Positions 16,680-26,472 of a stretch of DNA of 64,000 nucleotides are shown in pieces. Location: contig JAKSMW010000001.1 in the NCBI GenBank assembly GCA_024400395.1, positions 1 to 64,000 on the forward strand, written 5' to 3'. A program made the translations under genes and the position numbers. This stretch comes from Bacteroidales bacterium (lineage in GTDB: Bacteria; Bacteroidota; Bacteroidia; Bacteroidales; F082). Positions within the stretch are counted from its first letter, which is position 1. Each line of letters begins with the position of its first letter. The notes beneath the pieces were generated by a model that saw nothing but the letters and a program-made list of their open reading frames with translations, was not told where the DNA came from and did not search any database.

Positions 16680-19600
16680 ATGAGACACAACATATTACTT
16701 ACAGTGCTGCTTCTCGCGCTGTACACCGCCGCATCGGCGCAGACGTACGACGAGGAACAATTCGACGAGAATTTCTCACTTAACCAACCTCTTGACAACG
16801 GCATTAGCTACCATTACACGGCATCGGGCGTCATCGACCTCACCCCTGGTTTCGATTACACGCCGGATAAAGGCAAGGCCGCGCTGTTCGAGGTTGACCC
16901 GATGGGGGTTTTCCCGCCGACAGGCGGCGTGACCGGCGGACCAATTGCCGGAGACGGCGGCGTTGTCGGCTCGATAGGCGGCACCGTCAGCGTGAGCACG
17001 CTCGGCGGAGCGGTCTATACGATACCGGTGGAGCTGCCGCCGGGCATCAACGGGATGCAGCCAAGCCTCGCGATAACATACAACAGCCAGGCCGGCAACG
17101 GACTCTTAGGTTACGGGTGGAGCCTTACCGGGCTGTCGGCTGTGACACGCTGCGGCAGGACAATCTACCACGACAGAGTTAAGACAAGCGATGCCGTTGA
17201 CTATGATAACGACAGGTTCATGCTCGACGGGCAGCGGCTGTTGTCAATAAGCAACGACAAGACATACGGGCAGGACGGCTGCGAATACAGGACGGAGATT
17301 GACAACATTTCCAGGATAATCTCATACGGCGACGACGGCCAGAATCCGGCGAGCTTCAAGGTGTGGACGAAGGACGGGCACATCATCGAATACGGAGTCA
17401 CGCCAGATTCCAAGCTTGTCCACCCTGACGGCGGCGAGGCTGCCATGTGGATGGTGAGCAGAATCTCCGACTACAACGGCAACTACATCAGTTACACCTA
17501 CACAACCACAGGGGAGTCGTGCCGCATAGACCACATCGATTACACGGGGTGTGACGGCATATCCCCGATGTACAGCGTGCAGTTCGAATACGATGAGAGG
17601 GAAGACCGGGAATTCGCCTATCTTCACAACCAGAAGATAGTCTCCGACATGCTTCTCGAAGGCATATCTGTCAATTACAAAGCCACGGATGAGGAGTTGT
17701 ACAGATACACGTTTGCGTATGACGGGCTGAACCCTTCCGAAGGGCGTTTCTACAGCAGGCTGCTGTCGGTCGGCCTTGAGCAGGGCGATACGAAAGTGAA
17801 CCCGACGAAGATAGAATGGGGAGGATTGGGACAATATAGCGAATCCTCGGAATATAACAACAATATAATTGATGATATATGCATTGTTGGTGACTATAAT
17901 GGGGATGGGATAGATGACATAGTGACGTTCCCCGTAATAGGATCTTCCGATTATTGGAGGTGCTTATTCGGCGATGGGAATGGTGAGTTTATATTCACGG
18001 GGGAAAGTGACTCAACAAAGATTGATGGCAGATACATCAGAAGTGCATCACCGTGTGATTTCAATGGAGACGGACTGTTTGATTTGTTGGTGACCACAAT
18101 GGGAACGGATTCAAACGAGCACTTGTTAAATTTTCTATACATATACATGAGAAGCAGTGGCGGTGATTGTTTTACGAAAAAATATTTAGGTACATGCCCG
18201 GCATCAAATGACATCTTTCGTGTACAGGCTGGTGACTTTCTCGGTGACGGCAAAGCCGAGATAATGACACTTGCGGACAAAAATCTCAATGGTGATGAAG
18301 ATGGCACATATATTTCAATGTATTCATATAATTCCAAAAATGAAGCACTGGAAATGGTTATGCGTGAAGTCAACGTCGGCAGGGAATGTGACAGTGTAAT
18401 CCAGGGGGATTTCAACGGCGACGGAAAAACTGACTTTATGATACTGGATGACACAGGGTCATCATTATATACAACTATAACAGAACATCGGAATGCTAAT
18501 GAATTTAATGTCAGCCTGGTGCGTGAAAGTATTTGTCCGTCAACCTATTTCAAGTCATTTACAGGCGACTTCAACGGCGACGGCAAGACAGACATCCTTG
18601 CATGGAAGGAGGATATAAAATGGATAGTGATGATTTCAGAATCAGACGGATTTGACGTGTACAATGTCAGTTCAGACATGCATTTCCCGGTTGCCGAACC
18701 ATCAGCATCCACGCCATCACTGGATGGAAATAATTATGCTGATTACTGTGTCAATATCTGTGACATGGATGGCGATGGCAAATCAGATGTCATATTCGTG
18801 TATTATGATGGCTTTAGGATTTACCATTCACCCATTCAATGTGGCACGAAAAAGGGTGGGATATGTTCTTTCATCAGGTCAGAGAAATTTACCACTGAAT
18901 CCTTTTATGTGGGACAGAGCTGCAGGGGCTACAATCTTGTAGGAAAATTCCACCACGGTGCATGCAATTCACTTATGCTTCGTAACCACATGACAAAATA
19001 CGATTTGTGGTCATTCGCCAGCCAGCACAATCAGAACACGGTGACAGCCATAACCGACGGCATGGGCAACTCAGTGTCATTCGGTTATGATTACCTCACC
19101 AATCCTGAGTTCTACACAATTTCCAAAGGCGACAGGTTCGTTTCAGCGACCGACCGTGTGCGGAGGCAGGCACTCCCGCTGAAGGCGTTGCGCTCAATGA
19201 CCTCCACCAATGTGTCGGGGGCACCCGTGACAACGACATACAGCTACGAGGACATGTACGTGCACATGACCGGCCGGGGACTGCTCGGGTTCAAGAAAAG
19301 CACTGTGACAGACGTGGCTAACGACGTGAAGACGGTAAGCACCAACAGATATGTTGGTAACGTCCGCGGCACACTCTGCATGCCGTACCTCGTACCCGAC
19401 TTAACCGAAACCCGGCTCGTCAGCGGGAAGGAGGAGACCGTTATCATGGAAACACACAGCACCAACGTCCTGATACCGGGGATTATGATTCCCGACCAGA
19501 TTCCGCCCGTGTCAATCCAGACAGAAGAGACGACGGTGAAGGAGAATGACATCAACGGCACCCCCGTCAGCCTGTGCATAACGAAATACACGTATGACAA

Positions 19601-22600
19601 CATGGAACATGGTACCGATGAATATTACGCATACAGCAACGTCAAGGAAATCGTCAGGGGCTATTCAACCAGTCAGTCGTGCATGTACGCCAACTATTGC
19701 CCCATCTGGGAAGAGGAGTCAATCACATACAAGTCGGCGGTGACAGACAACGACAGATGGCTCGTGTCGCGGGTGGACAAAAGCACCGTGACCTCGCACA
19801 TCAGAATGGAGAACCAGGGGGCCAACGGCATAAAAAGCTCGACGGAGTACGAATACGATCCCGCACACCCGCACCTGCTGGCATCGGAGCGGACGAACCC
19901 CGGCGACAACGCGGGCGACGAGTACGCCATAGAGACAGATTACCGTTACACCTTCGCCGGCGGCAATATATGCAAGGTGGTGACGACGGTCTCCGCCCCG
20001 AATGCCCCGGAACTCCAGCCGAGAAGCTCGACGGTCGAATACGGCGCGGAATGCCAGTACAGGTTCGCCACGAAGACGACCAACGCCCTCGGCCATTCCG
20101 CCACGGCGGTGTATGACCCGAAATACGGCAGGAAGTTGTCGGACACCGACTGCAACGGCCTCACTGACGGATACACGACCGATTTCTTCGGCACCGACTC
20201 CGAATCGGTGTCGCCGGAAGGCCTGACGACCCACTCGTCAAAGAGATGGTGCGCCGGCGACGAACACGCGCCGGAAAACGCGGCATACTACACGTGGACA
20301 CAAAGCTCCGGCTCATATCCTGTCATGACGTTCTACCACAAGACCGGTACGCCCCTGCGCGAGGTGAGCCGCGGCTTCGACGGGAGTATCGTCTATGTTG
20401 ACATGGACTACGACGCAAAGGGCAACCTGTGGAGGCGGAGCCTCCCGTACCTGGCAAGCGGCTCCGCCGACTTGTACGAGGTATATACATACGACGCACT
20501 CAACCGCATCATAAAGACGGAACATCCTGACGGCACATGGGACGAAGTGGAATACAGTGGCAGCGAGGTGTCAACGACGCATCATGACTCGTCGGACAGA
20601 CTGCAGCAGACCGTGACGAAGAGATACCACCCCAACGGATGGCTTGAGAGCACGACCGACCCCGCGGGCAACACCGTGCTGAACGTGTACAACAGCGACG
20701 GCACGCTGCACTCAGCCTCCGCCGGCGGCTCCGACATGGCGGTGACACTGTCATACAACACGGCCCGCATGAGGGACGGCATCGATGACCCTGACTACGG
20801 ATGCATGAGATACAGACACAACGCATTCGGCGAGGTCGTTGAACAGACAACCCCAAAAGGCACCAGCACCAAATACGAGTACGACGCGCTGGGACGGCAG
20901 ACACGCCGCACCATGAAGCCGGCCGGCGCACCGGAGGAAGTGACGGCATGGAAGTACAGCACCACGAAAGGGCGTCTCGGCACCCTCGAAAGCATCGTGT
21001 TCAGCGACAAGCAGAAAATCGCGTACCGGTATGATGACATGCAGCGCGTGATCCGCAGCGAGGAGACATTCGACGGCGAGACATACGAGTCGTCATACAC
21101 ATACGACGTGTTCGGTCGCCTCAGCACGGAGACATACCCGAGCGGGGTATCTGTGACAAACAAGTACAACGGCGGCGGCTATCTGTATGCCGTGAAGAAT
21201 TCCGGCGGCGATGTCATCTGGAAGGCCGATGGATACGATGTCCAAGGCCACCTCACCGACTTCCGTACCGGCAACGGACTGACGACCCACCATGAATACG
21301 ACGACCGTACCGGAAGGCTCCTCGGCATCACCACCAGAACCGACAAAAAAATATTTCAGGATTACGCCTACACATACGATGATTTTGGTAACTTTGCGTC
21401 GCGAAAGAAAAAGACGGGGAACATGCCTGAAGAGTCATTCACATACGATGAGCTGAACCGCCTGACGGTGGTTGAGACCAACGGGAAGCCGTTCAAGATC
21501 GATTATGACAGCCACGGTCGCATACTCACCAAGGAGCAGGAGGGGTTCTCATTCCGCAACGCGTCGTTCGACAAGAAACACCCGCACGCAGTGTCGCGCG
21601 TGGAGGCGTACCGCCGTCCGGCATTCGGCGGTCAGGAAGTGACATACACGCCGTTCGACAAGGTGGAGACGGTGACGGCAGACGGCGCTAACGTACGCAT
21701 CGAATACGGCCATGACCGTCAGCGCATCCGCATGACGGAGAAATCAGACAAGGGAGTCAGGGTGAAGACCTATATCGGCAACTGCGAGTTCATCACGGAT
21801 GACGGCGCGGAGAAAGTACTCACTTACCTGTGTGCCGGCAGCGGCGTCTTCGCCGTTGTGGAGAATACCGCCGGTGAGTGCCGGATGCATTACGTGCACA
21901 CCGACCACCTCGGCAGCTGGGATGTCATCACCGACGAGAAAGGCAGACTCGAGCAGGAGCTCAGCTTCGACGCATGGGGCAACCGGCGCAACGCCGCCAC
22001 ATGGAGCGGGCCCGCCACCGACGCGCCCATGTTCGACCGCGGCTTCACCGGCCACGAACATCTCTATAATTTCGGCCTCATAAACATGAACGGACGCGTC
22101 TATGACCCGCTGATGTCATCGTTCCTCTCGCCCGACAACTTCATCCAGTGCCCCGACAACTCGCAGAACTTCAACAGGTATGCCTACTGCCTCAACAACC
22201 CGCTGAGATACACCGACCCGAGCGGGGAATTTTGTTGGCATATCGTGATAGGTGTTCTGATTGGTGGAACGGCCAATTTAGTAGCCAACTGGGATAATTG
22301 CAGTGGCTTCTGGGAATATGCCGCGGCATTTGGAGCTGGTGCAGGAGTCGGTGCGGCCATTGCAGCGACTGGAGGTGTAGCGGCTGGAGGTGCAGCAGCT
22401 GGAGGTGCAGTAGCTGGAGGTGCAGCAGTTGGAGGTGCAGCAGCTGGAGGCATGAGCTTCGGTGCGGCAGCTGGTATTGCAGCGGCAGGCGGTGCGGCGA
22501 CAAGTGCCACAAATAGTGTTATCGCACAAACGGGTAAGAATTTTGCAGGAATAGGTAATATAGATTGGGGGCAAGTTGGATTAAACGCTGGTGTCGGAGC

Positions 22601-23234
22601 ATTGTCGGGTTTTGCAGGATATGGAGTTGGGCGATGGGCGGCCACCAATATGGCGGGTGTCTTCATAAACGGATTCAACATAACGAGCCCGGTTGTAAAA
22701 GGTCTGGTTGGCGGTGCCGTTGGCGGCGCGGCTGGCGGATATGCTGGAGCCTTCGTTGGCGGATACATCATGACGGGTGATCTGGATGAAGCGCGTAGTG
22801 CTGGTTTGAACAGCATGTGGCAGGGTGCTGTCATAGGCGGCATCTCCGGAGGCATAGGCGGGTATGTTGCCGCAAAAAGCGAAGGCATAAACCCATGGAC
22901 AGGAAAGGTTAAGAACAGTGTCACCATTGGTGAAGGTATGGATTCTGACGTAAAAAGAGGATGGTTTGGAGTTAAAAAAATAGCCGATGACTTGGGCAGC
23001 CAATATTTTGACCCAGTGACGAAAGAAGATTCTCCAAAATTATTTCAAGAAAACGAAGCGTGGATACAACGTCAACTTGAAAAAAACACATTGATTTATG
23101 ACAGAGGGCCAGTTCATGGTAATAGCCCATACTATAAAATGGAAACCAGTTACATCCAAGGTTATAAGAATCTTTACCATGTGAATTACTACTATAATAA
23201 GCAGCAAACTTTAAGAATATATTTTGTACATTAA
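16680..23234 (+). CDS. SpvB/RHS-repeat polymorphic toxin
   Basis: A 2184-residue exported protein. Order: signal peptide (1-21, ASAQ); SpvB-like N-terminal domain around 100-165 (PPGINGMQPSLAITYNSQAG, LGYGWSLTG); VCBS/FG-GAP-type calcium motifs (DYNGDGIDD, DFNGDGKTD and others) near 405, 460, 520, 577, 630 and 694; RHS/YD repeats about 1240-1740; the RHS core (FDRGFTGHEHLY, NGRVYDP, SSFLSPDNFIQ) about 1763-1823; DPSGE near 1848; a Gly/Ala-rich hydrophobic stretch 1855-2070; and a variable tip of about 115 residues after NPWTGK. The shell should enclose the tip toxin. The tip (EGMDSD, ENEAWIQ, SPYYKMET) recalls RHS tips seen elsewhere in Bacteroidota, but its activity is unknown. Base composition drops in G+C past the core, as expected for an exchanged tip. 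Confidence 0.9.
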   Translation: MRHNILLTVLLLALYTAASAQTYDEEQFDENFSLNQPLDNGISYHYTASGVIDLTPGFDYTPDKGKAALFEVDPMGVFPPTGGVTGGPIAGDGGVVGSIGGTVSVSTLGGAVYTIPVELPPGINGMQPSLAITYNSQAGNGLLGYGWSLTGLSAVTRCGRTIYHDRVKTSDAVDYDNDRFMLDGQRLLSISNDKTYGQDGCEYRTEIDNISRIISYGDDGQNPASFKVWTKDGHIIEYGVTPDSKLVHPDGGEAAMWMVSRISDYNGNYISYTYTTTGESCRIDHIDYTGCDGISPMYSVQFEYDEREDREFAYLHNQKIVSDMLLEGISVNYKATDEELYRYTFAYDGLNPSEGRFYSRLLSVGLEQGDTKVNPTKIEWGGLGQYSESSEYNNNIIDDICIVGDYNGDGIDDIVTFPVIGSSDYWRCLFGDGNGEFIFTGESDSTKIDGRYIRSASPCDFNGDGLFDLLVTTMGTDSNEHLLNFLYIYMRSSGGDCFTKKYLGTCPASNDIFRVQAGDFLGDGKAEIMTLADKNLNGDEDGTYISMYSYNSKNEALEMVMREVNVGRECDSVIQGDFNGDGKTDFMILDDTGSSLYTTITEHRNANEFNVSLVRESICPSTYFKSFTGDFNGDGKTDILAWKEDIKWIVMISESDGFDVYNVSSDMHFPVAEPSASTPSLDGNNYADYCVNICDMDGDGKSDVIFVYYDGFRIYHSPIQCGTKKGGICSFIRSEKFTTESFYVGQSCRGYNLVGKFHHGACNSLMLRNHMTKYDLWSFASQHNQNTVTAITDGMGNSVSFGYDYLTNPEFYTISKGDRFVSATDRVRRQALPLKALRSMTSTNVSGAPVTTTYSYEDMYVHMTGRGLLGFKKSTVTDVANDVKTVSTNRYVGNVRGTLCMPYLVPDLTETRLVSGKEETVIMETHSTNVLIPGIMIPDQIPPVSIQTEETTVKENDINGTPVSLCITKYTYDNMEHGTDEYYAYSNVKEIVRGYSTSQSCMYANYCPIWEEESITYKSAVTDNDRWLVSRVDKSTVTSHIRMENQGANGIKSSTEYEYDPAHPHLLASERTNPGDNAGDEYAIETDYRYTFAGGNICKVVTTVSAPNAPELQPRSSTVEYGAECQYRFATKTTNALGHSATAVYDPKYGRKLSDTDCNGLTDGYTTDFFGTDSESVSPEGLTTHSSKRWCAGDEHAPENAAYYTWTQSSGSYPVMTFYHKTGTPLREVSRGFDGSIVYVDMDYDAKGNLWRRSLPYLASGSADLYEVYTYDALNRIIKTEHPDGTWDEVEYSGSEVSTTHHDSSDRLQQTVTKRYHPNGWLESTTDPAGNTVLNVYNSDGTLHSASAGGSDMAVTLSYNTARMRDGIDDPDYGCMRYRHNAFGEVVEQTTPKGTSTKYEYDALGRQTRRTMKPAGAPEEVTAWKYSTTKGRLGTLESIVFSDKQKIAYRYDDMQRVIRSEETFDGETYESSYTYDVFGRLSTETYPSGVSVTNKYNGGGYLYAVKNSGGDVIWKADGYDVQGHLTDFRTGNGLTTHHEYDDRTGRLLGITTRTDKKIFQDYAYTYDDFGNFASRKKKTGNMPEESFTYDELNRLTVVETNGKPFKIDYDSHGRILTKEQEGFSFRNASFDKKHPHAVSRVEAYRRPAFGGQEVTYTPFDKVETVTADGANVRIEYGHDRQRIRMTEKSDKGVRVKTYIGNCEFITDDGAEKVLTYLCAGSGVFAVVENTAGECRMHYVHTDHLGSWDVITDEKGRLEQELSFDAWGNRRNAATWSGPATDAPMFDRGFTGHEHLYNFGLINMNGRVYDPLMSSFLSPDNFIQCPDNSQNFNRYAYCLNNPLRYTDPSGEFCWHIVIGVLIGGTANLVANWDNCSGFWEYAAAFGAGAGVGAAIAATGGVAAGGAAAGGAVAGGAAVGGAAAGGMSFGAAAGIAAAGGAATSATNSVIAQTGKNFAGIGNIDWGQVGLNAGVGALSGFAGYGVGRWAATNMAGVFINGFNITSPVVKGLVGGAVGGAAGGYAGAFVGGYIMTGDLDEARSAGLNSMWQGAVIGGISGGIGGYVAAKSEGINPWTGKVKNSVTIGEGMDSDVKRGWFGVKKIADDLGSQYFDPVTKEDSPKLFQENEAWIQRQLEKNTLIYDRGPVHGNSPYYKMETSYIQGYKNLYHVNYYYNKQQTLRIYFVH
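22375..22450 (+). repeat. 15-bp repeats encoding an Ala/Gly zipper
   Basis: About five units of a GCAGCAGCTGGAGGT-like 15-mer encode AAGG(A/V) runs inside the RHS protein, between the core and the toxin tip. Confidence 0.75.
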
Positions 23235-23240
23235 AATATT

Positions 23241-23720
23241 ATGAATACAGATGATTATTACACAGGTGCCGCCATATCTAATTCAGAAATGGTATGTGAG
23301 TTGTTGAAAAATTTCTATTTCCTAAAATATGAAGGATATGATATCGAAAGATTGTCCGTTGGAGGCATGCATTATCCTTCACTTAGTTTTAGACATTATT
23401 GGACCAAGCAGTGTGTCGATATTGGAGGTGGAGATTTCGGATCATTAGATTACAAATGTCTTGTTTCTATAAGCAATGGGAAATGGGGACTTTTCGGAAG
23501 AAAACATAAAATAATTTATATAAATGACTACTTCGCTGTTTTCAACAGTCCGATGGTGAAGGGCAGGGATTATTCGCCGGCAGAATATGCGGATTTCATC
23601 CGCCAGAACCTCATGCCTGTCATCCGCGGCGAGATGTGGATAGACGAGCTGCTCATCAAGCTGGGAAAGACCCCGCCTGTCATTGAGAAGACGAAAGCGA
23701 GGTATGTCAGGTCTGAATAA
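23241..23720 (+). CDS. Candidate immunity protein for the RHS toxin
   Basis: A 159-residue cytoplasmic protein without a signal peptide that starts 6 bp after the toxin stop. This position and size are typical for the immunity partner of an RHS tip. It has aromatic-rich strands (LLKNFYFLKYEGYD, PSLSFRHYWTKQ, IIYINDYFAVFN) and a C-terminal helix-rich part. I recognise no family. The first two thirds are A/T-rich like the toxin tip, and the last third is G/C-rich like the RHS body, so the gene looks mosaic. The immunity function is inferred from context only. Confidence 0.65.
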   Translation: MNTDDYYTGAAISNSEMVCELLKNFYFLKYEGYDIERLSVGGMHYPSLSFRHYWTKQCVDIGGGDFGSLDYKCLVSISNGKWGLFGRKHKIIYINDYFAVFNSPMVKGRDYSPAEYADFIRQNLMPVIRGEMWIDELLIKLGKTPPVIEKTKARYVRSE

Positions 23721-23734
23721 AGCGTGAATTCACC

Positions 23735-23786
23735 GATGAAGCGGCAGCCATGGTATTTGATGCCGCATGCCGCTTCATCGTCTTTT
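23735..23786 (+). terminator. Terminator-like hairpin after the immunity gene
   Basis: GATGAAGCGGCA at 23735-23746 pairs perfectly with TGCCGCTTCATC at 23768-23779 and is followed by GTCTTTT. A second, smaller pairing around GGCA/TGCC lies in the loop. Confidence 0.7.
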
Positions 23787-23866
23787 GTGTTATGGCTGGA
23801 ATGACTTCCGCTGCATCACGCATGAAGAGCATTTCCCCAAAAAAATCTGTCACCACCTCCGTTTGT

Positions 23867-24553
23867 ACGATGATTTTGCTAACTTTGCACCGCAAAAGAA
23901 AAAGACAGGAAACATGCCTGAAGAGATGTTCATATACGACACTGATTGCACCGACGAACCCCTGTTCGACCGCGGCTTCACTGGCCACGAGCATCTTTAC
24001 GCCTTAGGCCTCATCAACATGAACGGCCGCGTGTACGACCCGCAGATGTCGTCGTTCCTCTCGCCCGACAACTTCATCCAGTGGCCCCGACAACTCGCAG
24101 AACTTCAACCGCTACGCGTACTGCTTCTACAACCCGCTGAAGTACGTTGACCCGACTGGCGAGAGAGCCTTCGGGCCAAGGGGAATTCAACACATGATAA
24201 CAATAGCGACGGAGAGCCAGAATGTGATAATTATACTGTTGACGAATACGGGCGCATGGTATATGAGAAAACAGACGATTCGTATGATGTTTTATACAAT
24301 GCAGACAAAAGGGAAAATATCAGAATTGACAAAGGGGGAATTTTATCCATGTATTATGACAGGGTGAAAAATCCTTATGACAACAAGTGGTATTCATACC
24401 TTGTCATAAAAGTTCGAGACGATGATTGCGCAAAAGCTATTTTTGAATTTGCAGCTAAACATTCAGGTGTGGAGTGGAGTAGGTCATCGGTTTTTTATGT
24501 CATTTCGTCGCTTTTTGTGGCCTTCGGCTGCGTGCGATTGTGTTGTAGTGCCT
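23867..24553 (+). pseudogene. Decayed orphan RHS core plus alternative toxin tip
   Basis: From 23867 the DNA matches the resident RHS gene (YDDF then KKKTGNMPEE, as at 21372). It then jumps, with a deletion of about 540 bp, to the RHS core (FDRGFTGHEHLY, NGRVYDP, SSFLSPDNFIQ). At about 24092 an extra base shifts the frame (GTGGCCCC against GTGCCCC in the intact gene). A second change near DPTGE restores a frame that encodes a different tip (DEYGRMVYEKTDDSYDVLYN, later AIFEFAAKHSGVEWS). No start codon or signal peptide exists. The tip resembles Bacteroidota RHS tips that begin with VDEYG...YDVLY, and it ends early. It looks like a stored or displaced cassette that is now broken. Confidence 0.75.
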
Positions 24554-24555
24554 GA

Positions 24556-24660
24556 ATTAATTCCGCCAACGGGTAAATCCCGATTTTTTCAATAAAAAAT
24601 TCCCTGGATTTTCAATTTTTCCAAAGGCGAACGCAAAAAGTTTTATGAGATTACCGCAAA
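24556..24660. other. Gene-free A/T-rich gap
   Basis: No frame or promoter is seen between the decayed RHS tip and the 23-bp repeats. Confidence 0.4.
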
Positions 24661-24729
24661 ATTATAAAGCAAAACACCACAAAATTATAAAGCAAAACAC
24701 CACAAAATTATAAAGCAAAACGCCACAAA
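24661..24729 (+). repeat. Three tandem 23-bp repeats
   Basis: ATTATAAAGCAAAACACCAC followed by AAA is repeated at 24661, 24684 and 24707, with one change in the last unit. The array lies immediately upstream of the ATPase promoter and could be an operator or a simple repeat. Confidence 0.85.
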
Positions 24730-24743
24730 AGTAGAAAACAGAG

Positions 24744-24773
24744 TTGCGGATTTAAATTTAATTTGTATCTTTG
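24744..24773 (+). promoter_or_regulatory. Promoter of the AAA ATPase gene
   Basis: TTGC at 24744 and TATCTTTG at 24766-24773 fit the Bacteroidota -33/-7 pattern, 30 bp before the ATG. Confidence 0.65.
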
Positions 24774-24803
24774 CAGCGAGATATTAATTAAAAAGAATTT
24801 GCC

Positions 24804-26096
24804 ATGAGTTACTTGAAAAGAACTGCTGATGCCGTGTTGGAATTGTACTTGGAGGCTTTCGGGGCAATATTGATTGAAGGGCCAAAATGGTGTGGCAAGA
24901 CCACTACAGCCGAGCAGTTGGCCAGAAGTGTGATAAAATTGCAAGACCCAGACATGCGTGATGAGTATTTGGCGACAGCCGAAACCAAGCCATCGTTACT
25001 GCTGAAGGGTGCAAACCCTCGTTTGATTGACGAGTGGCAGGATGCTCCTGTGCTATGGGATGCCGTAAGGACAACAGTTGACGACAGACGTGATCAGGGA
25101 TTGTTTATCTTGACCGGCTCGAACGCTGTAAAAAAAGAAAAAACACGTCACTCGGGCAACAGCAGAATAGCGAAGATGGATATGATTCCGATGAGTTTGT
25201 GGGAATCGCAGGAGTCGAACGGAAAGATTTCGCTGAAAGAGTTGTTTGACAATCCAAATCTTGACATTGACGGAATAGAATCTGATATGACGATTGAAGA
25301 TTTGATTTTCAGTGCATGTCGAGGCGGCTGGCCTGGTTCGTTGAATGTAAAAACAGACCGTGCCAAATTGTTGGTGGCAAAAAACTACGTAAAAACAGTC
25401 TGTTCAGAAGATATCAGCAGGGTGGATGGCGTGCAACGTGATGAGTTGCTGGCAAAGATGATATTGCGCTCGTATGCGAGAAATATTTCGACATTGGCAA
25501 AGAAATCGTCGCTCATCACGGATGTGACCGCATCAGGTGAGGTGTCGTGCACGGCACCGACGTTTGATGATTATGTCGGTGCACTTAAGAAATTGTTTGT
25601 TATTTGTGACGTTGATGCCTGGTGCCCTGCTGTCAGAAGCAAAAGCGCCATCAGAAGCGGGGTGAAGCGTTCGTTTGTTGACCCATCGATAGCAGTGGCA
25701 GCATTGAATCTGACGCCAGAGGCACTGGTGGTTCAGTTGAATACTTTTGGATTTATATTTGAACAAATGTGTATTCGTGACCTTAAAGCATATACGCTTG
25801 ATGCTGATACGCATGTGTCGTATTACCATGACAGATATGGTTTGGAGGCTGACTGGGTGTTGCATCTTGGCGATGGCCGTTATGCTTTGGTAGAATGCAA
25901 GCTCGGAAGCAAAGAGATTGAGGATGGCGCAAAACATCTTGCAGAGCTTAAAGAACTTATCAGGGAACACAACAAAGAAGAGAATAAGGTGCCATTGCGG
26001 GAACCAGATTTAATGCTCGTGCTGACAGGTGGGAAAATGGCATACACAAGACCTGATGGAGTCAAGATAATTCCGCTGGGATGCCTAAAGAACTGA
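24804..26096 (+). CDS. AAA_14/DUF4143-family ATPase
   Basis: A 430-residue protein with a Walker A motif GPKWCGKTTT at about residue 28, a Walker B-like RLIDEWQ near 73 and a sensor LTGSN near 103. This is the layout of the AAA_14 plus DUF4143 family. The C-terminus (YGLEADWVLHLGDGRYALVECKLG) looks like the restriction-endonuclease-like fold of DUF4143, with D, E and CK placed as in D-ExK sites. These genes are scattered as single, promoter-bearing units in Bacteroidota genomes and their biological role is unsettled. It is monocistronic here, sits between two RHS debris blocks and is preceded by 23-bp repeats, so mobility is possible. It should be cytoplasmic. Confidence 0.9.
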   Translation: MSYLKRTADAVLELYLEAFGAILIEGPKWCGKTTTAEQLARSVIKLQDPDMRDEYLATAETKPSLLLKGANPRLIDEWQDAPVLWDAVRTTVDDRRDQGLFILTGSNAVKKEKTRHSGNSRIAKMDMIPMSLWESQESNGKISLKELFDNPNLDIDGIESDMTIEDLIFSACRGGWPGSLNVKTDRAKLLVAKNYVKTVCSEDISRVDGVQRDELLAKMILRSYARNISTLAKKSSLITDVTASGEVSCTAPTFDDYVGALKKLFVICDVDAWCPAVRSKSAIRSGVKRSFVDPSIAVAALNLTPEALVVQLNTFGFIFEQMCIRDLKAYTLDADTHVSYYHDRYGLEADWVLHLGDGRYALVECKLGSKEIEDGAKHLAELKELIREHNKEENKVPLREPDLMLVLTGGKMAYTRPDGVKIIPLGCLKN

Positions 26097-26346
26097 TTTT
26101 TTACATCTGAACTTTATTTGTAAAGGCCAATTCTAAATAAAACTCATTTATAATCAAATGAATATTTGTATATCTGCCGCAAATTAGAAGAGAAAATGGA
26201 CACATACGGAAGGGCATACGGAAAACTGGGCGACCAAGGTTTATTTGATTCAGAAGAAAGTATATCCATGTTGTCCACATTGGGGGTACCCGCCGGGAAT
26301 GCTTGCGGAAACGGTTGATTTCAAGATGTTTCGATAGACATTGGAG
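26097..26346. other. Gene-free segment downstream of the ATPase
   Basis: A/T-rich sequence with no convincing frame. The last part is joined to the RHS fragment. No RNA or terminator was found beyond weak palindromes. Confidence 0.4.
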
Positions 26347-26460
26347 GCGAGCTTGTGCCGTGAGCGCCAGAGCTTCGATGCATGGGGCAACCGGCACAAC
26401 GCCATGACCTCGTCGTTCCTTTCGCCCGACAACTTCATCCAGTACATTGACGAAGTCAGA
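26347..26460 (+). pseudogene. RHS core scrap
   Basis: One frame reads RQSFDAWGNRHNAMTSSFLSPDNFIQYID. It joins SFDAWGNR to SSFLSPDNFIQ with about 30 core residues missing relative to the intact RHS protein (FDAWGNR at about 1763). It has no toxin tip; the frame continues into the 42-bp array. Confidence 0.7.
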
Positions 26461-26472
26461 ACCGAAAAACAC

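Noticed and set aside
22184..22927. Minus-strand Pro/Ala-rich protein
   Set aside because: Antisense to the Gly/Ala zipper in the RHS gene; low complexity only.
15008..26460. Prophage or tail-fibre locus
   Set aside because: Tail-fibre-like strands occur, but no capsid, portal, terminase or tail genes are present; the neighbours are T9SS and RHS genes.
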